From: Streptomyces cinnamoneus
Lineage (GTDB): Bacteria; Actinomycetota; Actinomycetes; Streptomycetales; Streptomycetaceae
Length of the DNA: 64,000 nt
Assembly (NCBI RefSeq): GCF_002939475.1
Contig: NZ_PKFQ01000001.1
Coordinates: forward strand, 4,275,001 to 4,339,000
Direction of reading: 5' to 3'
The stretch's first letter is position 1; every line of letters begins with the position of its first letter. The position numbers were made by a program, and so were the translations under genes. The notes under the pieces are model-generated. The model saw only the letters and a program-made list of their open reading frames with translations. It did no database searches and was not told where the DNA came from. Below are positions 24,243 to 32,077 of the stretch, piece after piece.

Positions 24243-24485
24243 ATGCCCCAGCTTGTATGGCGTAAGTCCTCGTACAGCGTCGGGCAAGACGGCGACTGCG
24301 TGGAAGTCGCCCCGCATCCCGGCGGCCTGATACGCGTCCGCGAGAGCGACGATCCCGACTTCATCCTCACTGCCTCCCCTGCGGCCTTCGCCGGCCTCCT
24401 CCGCGACCTCAAGCGCGACATCAAGGCCAAGACCGCCCCGGCGGCGCATCACGAGGCGCCCCGGCGGGCGGCCGGAGCGCCGTAG
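24243..24485 (+). CDS. DUF397 protein
   Basis: 80 residues with the DUF397 signature: N-terminal WRKSSYSVGQDGDCVEVA (W-R-K-S-S-Y-S and the D-C-V-E-V core), then GLIRVRESDDPDFILTASPA and a helical AFAGLLRDLKRDIKAK. Such proteins are small partners of XRE-type regulators (WhiJ-like systems) in Streptomyces. ATG 24243, AGGTGG upstream. Divergent from the ATP-binding protein with 211 bp between. The C-terminal 20 residues after DIKAK are alanine/proline-rich and not conserved. Confidence 0.88.
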   Translation: MPQLVWRKSSYSVGQDGDCVEVAPHPGGLIRVRESDDPDFILTASPAAFAGLLRDLKRDIKAKTAPAAHHEAPRRAAGAP

Positions 24486-24509
24486 TCGTGCGGCGGAATC
24501 AGTGGGGGA

Positions 24510-24935
24510 TCAGGTCACCTTCACCGTGACCACGGCAGAGTGCGTCTTGCCGTGAACCACCCGCAGATGTTCCGTGCCCTTGTGGTTGAGCTTGACCTTG
24601 ACGCTGTAGGAACCGTGCTTGACGGTGGTGGTCTCCAGCGAGACCCACCTGTTGCCCTTCCTGTGCTCGACAGTGAGCCTGCTGCCGTCCCTGATGTGGA
24701 AGACCTTGCCGCTGAGCCGCACCGTCCCGCCATGCCGCACGCTCTTCGCGTTCGCGTGGATGGTGATGAACTCCCTCTTCGACTGAGGGTCGTGCGCGAC
24801 AGCGGCTACTCCGTTGACGTGCGAAGCCTCTACCGAGGCGAGCGCGGGTGCCGCACCGCCGGCCAGGAGGGCGGTGCAGGCAGCGCCTGAGATCACGGCC
24901 GTCCGGAGGCGGCGTGAGTTGTTCATGGCCGTCAC
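24510..24935 (-). CDS. Secreted beta-sandwich protein, unknown function
   Basis: 141 residues. Sec signal peptide (RRLRTAVISGAACTALLAGG, cleavage near ALAS at about residue 33). The mature part is basic and rich in alternating hydrophobic/polar strands (ANAKSVRHGGTVRLSGKV, RWVSLETTTVKHGSYSVKVK, EHLRVVHGKTHSAVVTVKVT), resembling an Ig-like domain with the G-T-V-R-L-S-G-K-V pattern seen in bacterial surface repeats. GTG 24935 follows GAGGTG; ATG 24926 is the alternative. The upstream region 24940-25010 is A/T-rich and probably holds its promoter. Monocistronic. Confidence 0.72.
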   Translation of the reverse strand: MTAMNNSRRLRTAVISGAACTALLAGGAAPALASVEASHVNGVAAVAHDPQSKREFITIHANAKSVRHGGTVRLSGKVFHIRDGSRLTVEHRKGNRWVSLETTTVKHGSYSVKVKLNHKGTEHLRVVHGKTHSAVVTVKVT

Positions 24936-25146
24936 GACGCTTCACCTCGCCCCTGAGGGCGGGAACCTCTCTGAAGTGGCAAAACGTTTTTATTGATTCT
25001 TCTATCAGTCAACGCCCGGCGCCGGGCAGGGTCAAGCCGTTCCCGCGCCCGCCCGGCGCCCGGGACACCGACCGCCCACCGGTCGCATGCGTGCGGATGC
25101 GACCGGTGAAGGAGGGCTGGCGTTCATCGGCAGTCGAGACGGCTGT

Positions 25147-25914
25147 CTACCCCCCGTGACCTGACTGATCCGTACCTGGCTCGGCAGCGCCGGCCGGGGT
25201 CGTTTCCGCCTTCGTGTAGAGGATGTCGCGGGCCTGCTCCGCGGCGTGGGCCATTCTCTCGCCGACGAAGTCGACGAAGCGGGCGATGTTCTCGAGGCGG
25301 ACGGCGGCGGGGGTGTCGCGGCCGAGGACGCTGACGCCCTGCCGTGCGATCTCGGCGAGCTGGGCGTGGGACCGGGCGGCGGCGATCATCCCCTGGTACC
25401 AGACGTCGTTGTCGACGACGTAGCGCTCGCGGCGGCGGTCGTCGCGTTCCCGGCGGACGAGGCCCTGGCTTTCCAGGAGCGCGATCGCTTTGGAGACGGA
25501 CGCGGGGCTGACCTGGAGGCGCTGGACGAGTTCGGACGCGGTGAGACTGCCCGCGTCGGTGGTGTAGAGGCAGGTCAGCACCCGCGCCGTCATCTTGGGC
25601 AGGCCCGTTTGTATGAGGAGGGTGGTGAACGTCTCCTCGTACTCGTGCAGGGCCTCGGCGTCGCGTCCGTGGGCCTGCGCGGGCGCCTGCGGCCCTTGGG
25701 GCGCGGCCTGCCTGCGCCGGTGGGTGCGGCGTTCGGTGGCGCGGTGGGCCAGGTCGGCGCGGTAGGCGGTGGGGCCGCCGTTGCGCATCACCTCGCGCGT
25801 GATGGTCGAGGTGGGGCGGTCGAGACGTCTGGCGATCTCCGCGTAGGCGAGTTCGTCGGCCAGGCCCAGCGCGATCTGCTGGCGTTCCCGCTGAGTGAGC
25901 CTGCCTCCCGGCAT
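25147..25914 (-). CDS. Chimeric regulator: IS30-type HTH plus MarR/GbsR domain
   Basis: 255-residue transcription factor with two DNA-binding modules. Residues 5-48 (LTQRERQQIALGLADELAYA, EIARRLDRPTSTITREVMRN) match the helix-turn-helix found at the front of IS30-family transposases. After an Ala/Pro/Arg linker, residues about 85-185 form a winged helix of MarR/GbsR type: LPKMTARVLTCLYTTDAGSL, ASELVQRLQVSPASVSKAIA, LLESQGLVRRERDDRRRERY. The C-terminal helices probably dimerise. There is no transposase catalytic domain, so this is a regulator, not an IS. ATG 25914 with AAGGGAG upstream. Divergent from the DUF4097/ABC operon across a region full of GCAAC half-sites, its likely target. Confidence 0.82.
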   Translation of the reverse strand: MPGGRLTQRERQQIALGLADELAYAEIARRLDRPTSTITREVMRNGGPTAYRADLAHRATERRTHRRRQAAPQGPQAPAQAHGRDAEALHEYEETFTTLLIQTGLPKMTARVLTCLYTTDAGSLTASELVQRLQVSPASVSKAIALLESQGLVRRERDDRRRERYVVDNDVWYQGMIAAARSHAQLAEIARQGVSVLGRDTPAAVRLENIARFVDFVGERMAHAAEQARDILYTKAETTPAGAAEPGTDQSGHGG

Positions 25915-25973
25915 CACGATCTCCCTTGTGCGCTTCCTTGACGGCCCCCAGCATAGCGTTCACTTTCATCCAT

Positions 25974-26098
25974 TGCAACGAAAGGGAGGGTGGTTGTTGC
26001 GTTAGTTTCCAGAACGTTGCAACGAAATAGGGGCTGTGACCTGCATATATGTAGGCGGGATGCAACGAAGTTGTTGCCGCACTCGCGAATGCAACGTA
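25974..26098. promoter_or_regulatory. Array of TGCAACGAA / GCAAC half-sites
   Basis: TGCAACGAA occurs at 25974, 26018 and 26061 and as TGCAACGTA at 26090. Counting both strands, GCAAC/GTTGC half-sites start at 25975, 25996, 26016, 26019, 26062, 26073 and 26091; CGTTGCAACG (26015-26024) is a perfect palindrome and GCAAC-N6-GTTGC lies at 26062-26077. Spacing of the first three full copies is 44 and 43 bp. Located between the divergent regulator and DUF4097 genes. Confidence 0.7.
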
Positions 26099-26139
26099 GC
26101 TTTTCCCTCATCGGAAACGACGAGCTCAAGGAGAGCACC

Positions 26140-26805
26140 GTGCAGAAGTTCACCACCCCCGCCCCGATCGCCGCCGTCCTCGACGTCCCCGCCGGGCGCG
26201 TCCAGTTCATTGCCGCCGACCGGGCCGACACCACGGTCGAGGTCCTGCCCGTGGACGCCTCGAAGGGCCGCGACGTGAAGGCGGCGGAGCAGACCACGGT
26301 CGAATACGGCGACGGCGTCCTGCGGATCGCGGTCCAGGCGGCGAAGAACCAGTACTTCGGCTCCTCCGGGTCCATCGAGGTGACGGTCCAGCTGCCCGCC
26401 GGCTCCCGCGTCGACGTGACGGCGGCCGCCGCCGAGTTCCGGGCCGTCGGACGCCTCGGCGACGTGGTCTTCGACGGCGCGCACGGCGCGATCAAGGTCG
26501 ACGAGGCCGAGAGCGTCCGCCTCACCGCCCACGCCGGTGACGTCTCGGTCGGCCGCCTCAACGGCCCCGCGGAGATCAGCACCCAGAAGGGCGACATCCG
26601 GATCGCCGAGGCCGTGCGCGGCGCGGTCGTGCTCCGCACCCAGGCCGGCGACATCTCGGTCGGCGCCGCCCGCGGAGTCTCCGCCTCCCTGGACGCCGGC
26701 ACCAGCTACGGCCGCATCGGCAACGCCCTCAAGAGCGACGGCAACGCCGAACTCGACATACGCGCCACCACCTCCTACGGCGACATCACCGCCCGCAGCC
26801 TGTAA
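26140..26805 (+). CDS. DUF4097 beta-helix repeat protein
   Basis: 221 residues, no signal peptide. After a short N-terminal region the protein is a series of beta-strand repeats (RADTTVEVLPVDASKGRDVK, TVQLPAGSRVDVTAAAAEFR, VRLTAHAGDVSVGRLNGP, ISTQKGDIRIAEA, TQAGDISVGAARGVSASLDA, TSYGRIGNAL, TSYGDITARSL), the pattern of DUF4097/adhesin-like right-handed beta-helix proteins. GTG 26140 with AAGGAGAG upstream. First gene of an operon with an ABC exporter (41 bp gap). In Streptomyces this protein often precedes DrrA-like ABC genes; its role is unknown. Probably controlled by the divergent chimeric regulator. Confidence 0.8.
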   Translation: MQKFTTPAPIAAVLDVPAGRVQFIAADRADTTVEVLPVDASKGRDVKAAEQTTVEYGDGVLRIAVQAAKNQYFGSSGSIEVTVQLPAGSRVDVTAAAAEFRAVGRLGDVVFDGAHGAIKVDEAESVRLTAHAGDVSVGRLNGPAEISTQKGDIRIAEAVRGAVVLRTQAGDISVGAARGVSASLDAGTSYGRIGNALKSDGNAELDIRATTSYGDITARSL

Positions 26806-26846
26806 AGACCCGCAGCCTGCAACGACCGGTAAAGGGAGCACCTCTC

Positions 26847-27842
26847 ATGACCAACCTGGCCATCGCGGCGAACGGGCTGCGCAAGTCCTACGGCGACAAG
26901 GTCGTGCTCGACGGCGTCGACCTGGCCGTCCCGGAGGGCACGGTCTTCTCCCTGCTCGGCCCGAACGGCGCCGGCAAGACCACCGCCGTCAAGATCCTCT
27001 CCACGCTGATCAGGGCCGACGCCGGCGCGATCCGCGTCGGTGGCCACGACCTGGCCGCCGACCCGCAGGCGGTCCGCGCCGCCATCGGTGTCACCGGGCA
27101 GTTCTCCGCCGTCGACGGGCTGATCACCGGCGAGGAGAACATGCTCCTCATGGCGGACCTGCACCACCTCCCGCGCCGCGAGGGCCGGCGCACCGCCGCC
27201 GAGCTGCTGGAGCGCTTCGGCCTCACCGAGGCCGCGAAGAAGCCCGCGTCCACCTACTCCGGCGGCATGAAGCGCCGCCTGGACATCGCCATGACCCTGG
27301 TCGGAGGCCCGCGGATCATCTTCCTCGACGAGCCGACGACGGGCCTCGACCCGCGCTCCCGTCACCACATGTGGCAGATCGTCCGCCAGTTGGTCGCCGA
27401 CGGCGTCACCGTCTTCCTCACCACCCAGTACCTCGACGAGGCCGACGAACTCGCCGACCGCATCGCCGTGCTCGACGACGGGAAGATCGCCGCCGAAGGC
27501 ACCGCCGAGGAGCTCAAGCGGCTCGTCCCCGGCGGACACGTCCGGCTCCGCTTCACCGACCCGGCCGCGTACCAGGGTGCCGCCTCCGCCCTGCGCGAGG
27601 CCACCCTCCTCCAAGGCCCCGGCTCCGCCCGGGCAGGGGACACCCCCCTCGACGAGTCCCTCATGCTGCAGATCCCCTCCGGCGGCAGCCCGCGCGAGCT
27701 GCGCTCCCTCCTCGACTGGCTGGACGCCGCCGGCATCGAGGCCGAGGAACTCACCGTGCACACCCCCGACCTCGACGACGTGTTCTTCGCCCTGACCGCC
27801 GGCGGCGACGTCCCCCACCAGCCCGAGGAGGCTGTCCGATGA
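26847..27842 (+). CDS. DrrA-type ABC exporter ATPase
   Basis: 331-residue ABC ATPase of the daunorubicin-resistance (DrrA) group. Seen: Walker A LLGPNGAGKTTAVKIL, Q-loop VTGQFSAVDGLITGEEN, signature YSGGMKRRLDIAM, Walker B IIFLDEPTTGLD, H-loop FLTTQYLDEADELADRI, then the DrrA-type C-terminal regulatory domain (about residues 225-331) ending in HTPDLDDVFFALTAGG. ATG 26847 with GGGAGC upstream. Its stop overlaps the permease ATG (ATGA), so the two are co-translated. Likely powers export of a drug, lipid or secondary metabolite. Confidence 0.93.
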   Translation: MTNLAIAANGLRKSYGDKVVLDGVDLAVPEGTVFSLLGPNGAGKTTAVKILSTLIRADAGAIRVGGHDLAADPQAVRAAIGVTGQFSAVDGLITGEENMLLMADLHHLPRREGRRTAAELLERFGLTEAAKKPASTYSGGMKRRLDIAMTLVGGPRIIFLDEPTTGLDPRSRHHMWQIVRQLVADGVTVFLTTQYLDEADELADRIAVLDDGKIAAEGTAEELKRLVPGGHVRLRFTDPAAYQGAASALREATLLQGPGSARAGDTPLDESLMLQIPSGGSPRELRSLLDWLDAAGIEAEELTVHTPDLDDVFFALTAGGDVPHQPEEAVR

Positions 27843-28630
27843 GCTCCCTGTCCCTTGCCGTGCGCGACTCGTCCACGATGCTGCGCCGCAACCTGCTGCA
27901 CGCCCGGCGCTACCCGTCCCTCACCCTGAACCTGCTGCTCACACCGGTCATGCTGCTGTTGCTGTTCGTCTACATCTTCGGCGACACCATGAGCGCGGGC
28001 ATCGGCGGCGGCGGAGCCGACCGCTCCGACTACATCGCCTACCTCGTGCCGGGCCTGTTGCTGATGACCATCGGCAGCACCACGATCGGTACCGCGGTGT
28101 CCGTCTCCAACGACATGACCGAGGGCATCATCGCCCGCTTCCGCACGATGGCGATCCACCGCCCTTCGGTGCTCGTCGGGCACGTCGTCGGCAGCGTGCT
28201 CCAGTCGATCATGAGCGTGGTCGTCGTCGGCGCCGTCGCCGTGGCCATCGGCTTCCGGTCCACCGACGCCACCGTCCTGGAGTGGATCGCGGCGTTCGGG
28301 CTGCTCACGATGTTCGCCCTGGCGCTCACCTGGATCGCGGTCGGGATGGGCATGGTCAGCCCGAACGCCGAGGCCGCCAGCAACAACGCGATGCCGCTGA
28401 TCTTCCTCCCGCTCATCTCCAGCGCCTTCGTCCCGGTCGACGCGATGCCGGGCTGGTTCCAGCCCGTCGCCGAGTACCAGCCGTTCACCCCCGCCATCGA
28501 AACCCTGCGCGGCCTGCTGCTCGGCACCGAGATCGGTGACAACGGGTGGCTCGCGATCGCCTGGTGCCTGGCGCTGACCGTCCTCGGCTACCTGTGGTCG
28601 AAGTCGGTGTTCAACCGCGACCCGAAGTGA
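27839..28630 (+). CDS. DrrB-type ABC exporter permease
   Basis: 263-residue ABC-2 membrane subunit. Six hydrophobic helices with the ABC-2 hallmark sequences LTLNLLLTPVMLLLLFVYIF, YLVPGLLLMTIGSTTIG, NDMTEGIIARFRTMAIHRPS (coupling helix) and LPLISSAFVPVDAMPGWFQP near the end. Pairs with the preceding DrrA-like ATPase, which it overlaps by four bases. A pair of terminator hairpins follows. The substrate is unknown; the divergent MarR-like regulator suggests induction by a toxic small molecule. Confidence 0.92.
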   Translation: MSSLSLAVRDSSTMLRRNLLHARRYPSLTLNLLLTPVMLLLLFVYIFGDTMSAGIGGGGADRSDYIAYLVPGLLLMTIGSTTIGTAVSVSNDMTEGIIARFRTMAIHRPSVLVGHVVGSVLQSIMSVVVVGAVAVAIGFRSTDATVLEWIAAFGLLTMFALALTWIAVGMGMVSPNAEAASNNAMPLIFLPLISSAFVPVDAMPGWFQPVAEYQPFTPAIETLRGLLLGTEIGDNGWLAIAWCLALTVLGYLWSKSVFNRDPK

Positions 28631-28645
28631 CCGCTGTGAAAACGC

Positions 28646-28696
28646 GGGCCCCGTACGGGGCCCTGCGCCCCTCCGGGTACCGCACGGAGGGGCGCA
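28646..28696. terminator. Tandem hairpin terminators
   Basis: First: the 18-bp perfect palindrome GGGCCCCGTACGGGGCCC at 28646-28663. Second, immediately adjacent: TGCGCCCCTCCG / CGGAGGGGCGCA (28664-28675 with 28685-28696) over a 9-nt loop. They separate the ABC operon from the convergent MFS gene. Confidence 0.82.
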
Positions 28697-28793
28697 GCCG
28701 TCCCCGGGCCGCCCCTCGCGGCGCCCACGCGAAAGGCCCGCCCCACCGGACAAGCGGCAGGACGGGCCCTCCAAGAAGATGCCGGGCCGCGGA

Positions 28794-30098
28794 TCAGGCG
28801 CGGCGCGCCACGGCGACCCGGCGCTCCACGAGCGCCCGCCGCGTCGCGTACAGCGTGATCGACGCCGCCGCCACCATCGCCACCAGGCCCAGCACGACCG
28901 TGCCGTCCCAGCCCGCCGCGCGGAAGGCCAGGGCGCCCAGCGTGCCGCCGACGGAACTGCCCACGTAGTACGCGGTCTGGTACAGGGCCGACGCCTGGGC
29001 GCGGCCGTGGGTGACGGCCCGGCTCACCGCCGACGAGGCGACCGCGTGGCCGGCGAAGAAGCCCGCCGTGATCAGGACCAGCCCCGCCAGCACCGCCACC
29101 AGCGACGACGACACGGACAGCAGCAGACCCGACGTCGTCGTGCCGACCGCCAGGTACAGCGCCCCGCGGCGGCCCATGCGGCCCACCAGCCTGCCGGCCG
29201 CCGCCGACGAGGCCGTACCGACCAGGTAGATCAGGAAGATCGAGCCGACCACACCCTGCGGGAGGGAGAACGGCGCCTCCGCCAGGCGGTAGCCGATCAC
29301 CGTGTAGACCGCGCCGAAGACGGTCATGAACAGCGCGCCGATCGCGTACAGGCGCCGCAGCAGCGGGTCGGACAGGTGCGCCCCGACCGTGCGGGCCAGC
29401 GACCGCGCCGAGACCGCCGAAGCCGTGAAGTGACGTGCCTTCGGCACCATCAGGCGGAAGACCAGGGCGCACACCACCGCCAGCGCGCCCACCGCCGCGA
29501 GGCCGGCCCGCCAGCCCCCGGCCTGCGCGACCCAGCCGGCGAGGATGCGGCCGACCATGCCGCCGATGGAGTTGCCGGCCACGAACAGGCCGATCGCGCC
29601 GATCAGCGCCTTCGGCCGCACCTCCTCCGAGAGGTAGGCCATCGCCGACGCCGGCACACCCGCCAGCGCCGCGCCCTGCACCGCGCGCAGCGCGACCAGC
29701 CAGCCCAGGTCCGGAGCCATCGGCACGAGCAGGGCCACGAACGCCGCGACGCACAGCGCGGCGGTCATCGTCGCGCGCCGGCCGTAGCGCTCCGACAGGG
29801 CGCTGAGCGGGATGACCGCGAGGGCCAGGCCGCCGGTCGCCGCCGAGACGGTCCAGCTCGCCTGATCCGGTGTCACACCGAGGTCGGCGGAGATCGCGGG
29901 AAGCAGCGCCTGGGTGGAGTAGAGGAGGGCGAAGGTGGCGACACCGGCCGCGAAGAGCGCGAAGCTCATCCGGCGGTAACCGAGCCCGCCGGGGACCAGC
30001 CGAGTGTCATCGGGTGCGGAAGCGGTGGGAAGAGACGACAAGGCAGAGGCATCCGACCGCATGACCACGGTGGATGCCCCGGTATCGGCAGGAGGCAT
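28794..30098 (-). CDS. MFS transporter (YnfM/arabinose-efflux-like)
   Basis: 434-residue 12-helix major facilitator. An N-terminal cytosolic tail of about 45 residues is followed by MSFALFAAGVATFALLYSTQ, the loop-2/3 motif LSERYGRRATMTAAL, AMAYLSEEVRPKALIGAIGL, and the mirrored loop RLVGRMGRRGALYLAVGTTT in the second half. It resembles YnfM-like drug/sugar exporters. ATG 30098 is taken as start; ATG 30062 is also possible. No Shine-Dalgarno precedes either. TACGGT six bases before ATG 30098 would allow a leaderless message. Divergent from a LysR regulator, with a LysR box in the shared region. Confidence 0.88.
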   Translation of the reverse strand: MPPADTGASTVVMRSDASALSSLPTASAPDDTRLVPGGLGYRRMSFALFAAGVATFALLYSTQALLPAISADLGVTPDQASWTVSAATGGLALAVIPLSALSERYGRRATMTAALCVAAFVALLVPMAPDLGWLVALRAVQGAALAGVPASAMAYLSEEVRPKALIGAIGLFVAGNSIGGMVGRILAGWVAQAGGWRAGLAAVGALAVVCALVFRLMVPKARHFTASAVSARSLARTVGAHLSDPLLRRLYAIGALFMTVFGAVYTVIGYRLAEAPFSLPQGVVGSIFLIYLVGTASSAAAGRLVGRMGRRGALYLAVGTTTSGLLLSVSSSLVAVLAGLVLITAGFFAGHAVASSAVSRAVTHGRAQASALYQTAYYVGSSVGGTLGALAFRAAGWDGTVVLGLVAMVAAASITLYATRRALVERRVAVARRA

Positions 30099-30117
30099 GC
30101 GAGAACCGTATGCAGCC

Positions 30118-30139
30118 TGCATTTGATGCGTCCAATGCA
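30118..30139. promoter_or_regulatory. LysR-type operator box
   Basis: TGCATT-N10-AATGCA, a perfect inverted repeat with the T-N11-A core of LysR binding sites. It lies between the divergent MFS and LysR genes, 20 bp from the MFS start. Confidence 0.7.
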
Positions 30140-30143
30140 CAGA

Positions 30144-31151
30144 ATGCCGATAATCGATTCTGTGTCGCATCAGTACAGGTCACGGGCCCCCTTGTCACCG
30201 CCCGGCAACGAAAAAGACATCCCCGCAACAATCGATGTCGAGGAGGACTCCTGGGCCACCGCGCTCACCCCGCGCCTGGCCCAGTTCGTCGCCGTGGCCC
30301 GCCACGAGCACGTCACCCGGGCCGCCCAGCAGCTGGGCATGCCGCAGTCCACGCTCAGCCGGTCGGTGGCGCGCCTCGAACACGACCTGGGCGTCGCCCT
30401 CTTCGCCCGCCACGGCCGCACGGTCTCCCTGACCGCCGCCGGCCGGGCCTTCCTCGCCTCCGTCGAACGGGCGCTGTCCGAAGTCGAGCGCGCCGCCGAG
30501 GCCGTACGGGCCGACGCCGACCCCGCCACGGGGAAGGTCGCCTTCGGCTTCCTGCACACCATGGGCTCCGAGACCGTACCCGAACTCATAAGGGCCTTCC
30601 GAGCCGATCACCCGCGGGTGCGCTTCCAGCTCGTCCAGAACTACGGCGAGGCGATGATCGAGCGGCTGCGCGACGGCGACCTCGACCTGTGCCTGACCTC
30701 ACCCGTCCCCGACGAGCCCGACCTGGTGGCGCGCCGGCTCGACGAACAGAAGCTGCGCCTGGTCGTCCCCGACGACCACCCCCTCGCCGTGCGCAAGCGC
30801 ATCCGGCTGGCCGAGGCGGCCTCCGAACTGTTCGTCACGCTCGAACCGGGCTACGGACTCCGTCGCATCACCGACGCGCTCTGCGCGGAGGCGGGGTTCA
30901 CGCCGAAGGTCGCGTTCGAGGGCGAGGACCCCGAGACGCTGCGCGGCCTCGTCGCCGCCGGGCTGGGCGTGGCGCTGCTGCCGCCCCCGGCCGTACCGCG
31001 GCCCGGCGTCGTGGAACTCACGGTGACCGCGCCGCGCGCCGTGCGCGAGATCGGCGTGGCGTGGCTGGACGGGCACCCGGACACCCCGCCGGTGGCGGCG
31101 TTCAAGCGGTTCCTGCTCTCGCGCAGGGGCCAACTGCTGCTCCACCGCTGA
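30144..31151 (+). CDS. LysR-family transcriptional regulator
   Basis: 335 residues from ATG 30144 (ATG 30135 and GTG 30162 also in frame; the first 30-odd residues are not family sequence). Winged HTH: LAQFVAVARHEHVTRAAQQL, GMPQSTLSRSVARLEHDLGV, ALFARHGRTVSLTAAGRAFL, then the linker helix and the substrate-binding domain with GKVAFGFLHTMGSETVPELI, GDLDLCLTSPVPDEPDLVAR and LRGLVAAGLGVALLPP. Controls, by inference, the divergent MFS exporter, binding the TGCATT-N10-AATGCA box that sits just before its own start. Similar to regulators paired with YnfM-type transporters. Confidence 0.88.
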   Translation: MPIIDSVSHQYRSRAPLSPPGNEKDIPATIDVEEDSWATALTPRLAQFVAVARHEHVTRAAQQLGMPQSTLSRSVARLEHDLGVALFARHGRTVSLTAAGRAFLASVERALSEVERAAEAVRADADPATGKVAFGFLHTMGSETVPELIRAFRADHPRVRFQLVQNYGEAMIERLRDGDLDLCLTSPVPDEPDLVARRLDEQKLRLVVPDDHPLAVRKRIRLAEAASELFVTLEPGYGLRRITDALCAEAGFTPKVAFEGEDPETLRGLVAAGLGVALLPPPAVPRPGVVELTVTAPRAVREIGVAWLDGHPDTPPVAAFKRFLLSRRGQLLLHR

Positions 31152-31155
31152 CCCA

Positions 31156-31177
31156 TCGGACACACCCTAGTGTCCGA
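31156..31177. terminator. Short bidirectional hairpin
   Basis: TCGGACAC / GTGTCCGA with a 6-nt loop, sitting across the 15-bp gap between the convergent LysR and hydrolase stop codons and overlapping the end of the hydrolase frame. Confidence 0.55.
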
Positions 31178-31973
31178 GCGTCTCCCCGAACCCCGACGCC
31201 AGCGGCATCCGCAGCCCCAGGGGCGGCGGGGCCGCCAGCGCGTCCGCCAGCGGGCGGGCGTAGGGATGGCCGAAGAGGGTGCCGCGGACGAAGTCGGCGG
31301 CGAGGGCGAGGACTTCGGAGCGGTGCTGCTTCAGGCCGTGGCCGTCGGAATGGACCTCGAAGCGGCAGACGTCGCGATTGGTCTTCTTGGCCCGCTCCGC
31401 GAGCCGGTAGGACAGGTCCGGGTCCGTGCGCTCGTCGTTCGTGCCGTGGACGATGAGCACCCGCCGGCCCGCCAGCTGCCGCACCGGATCCGGGTCGAGG
31501 ACGGCCTCGGGCTCCGGCAGCCACGGGGCGATGGCCAGCACCGCCGCGACGGCGTCGTGCCCGGCGGCCCGCAGCGCGGCGCGGGCGCCCATGCCCGTGC
31601 CGATCAGGCACACCGGCACGTCGCCGTAGCGCCGCACCATCTCGTCCGCCGCCCACCGCGCGTCCCGCACCGGGTCGGCCGACGAACCGTTCCAGCCGCG
31701 GTGGCGGTAGCGCACGAGATGGATGGCCAGCCCCTCCGCGCCGCCCGCCCGGGTGAGCCGGCGGGCCAGCGGGCGCTGCGCCGCGAGCGTCAGGGCCGTC
31801 GGCCCCCGCAGTCCCACGGGGCGGCCGCCCGGCAGCAGCAGGGCCACGCCGTGCACGGCCTTCCCGGCGTGCCCGGCGCCCAGCGGTCTGCCCAGTCGCG
31901 GGGCCGCGACGGGCGTGCTCGACGTGCCTGCCGGACCTTCTGGATCTCGCTGCGGCAACGCTTGCTGCACCAT
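31167..31973 (-). CDS. Alpha/beta hydrolase family protein
   Basis: 268 residues from ATG 31973. Alpha/beta-hydrolase fold: [18 protein letters not shown] (beta-strand and oxyanion loop), a nucleophile-elbow region [18 protein letters not shown] in which the usual G-x-S-x-G reads G-T-G-M-G, then a C-terminal [20 protein letters not shown] (acid strand) and [16 protein letters not shown] with the expected histidine. Because threonine/glycine replaces the nucleophile serine, it may be catalytically altered or non-hydrolytic. Divergent from adenosine deaminase, 105 bp between starts; shares that upstream region with the nucleoside operator. Confidence 0.75.
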   Translation of the reverse strand: MVQQALPQRDPEGPAGTSSTPVAAPRLGRPLGAGHAGKAVHGVALLLPGGRPVGLRGPTALTLAAQRPLARRLTRAGGAEGLAIHLVRYRHRGWNGSSADPVRDARWAADEMVRRYGDVPVCLIGTGMGARAALRAAGHDAVAAVLAIAPWLPEPEAVLDPDPVRQLAGRRVLIVHGTNDERTDPDLSYRLAERAKKTNRDVCRFEVHSDGHGLKQHRSEVLALAADFVRGTLFGHPYARPLADALAAPPPLGLRMPLASGFGETLGH

Positions 31974-32042
31974 GGCAGACAACGATGACAGAAGGACGGG
32001 CGCTGTCCACCCCGCCGATCGGTCACTGTTCCGTATCGTTCG

Positions 32043-32071
32043 CTGATATCTACGCGCGTAGGGGCTACAGT
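32043..32071 (+). promoter_or_regulatory. add promoter with nucleoside-regulon operator in the spacer
   Basis: -35-like CTGATA (32043-32048), 17-bp spacer holding CTACGCGCGTAG (32050-32061), -10 TACAGT (32066-32071). The ATG begins 7 bp after the -10 box, so the transcript would be leaderless. A repressor on the palindrome would block polymerase directly. Confidence 0.7.
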
Positions 32072-32077
32072 GCGGAA

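Noticed and set aside
25147-25914. IS30 transposase
   Set aside because: Only the N-terminal helix-turn-helix is similar; there is no DDE catalytic domain and a MarR-like domain follows.
28779-31151. 790-codon plus-strand frame with LysR at its end
   Set aside because: Only the last third is a LysR; the front is the antisense image of the MFS gene.
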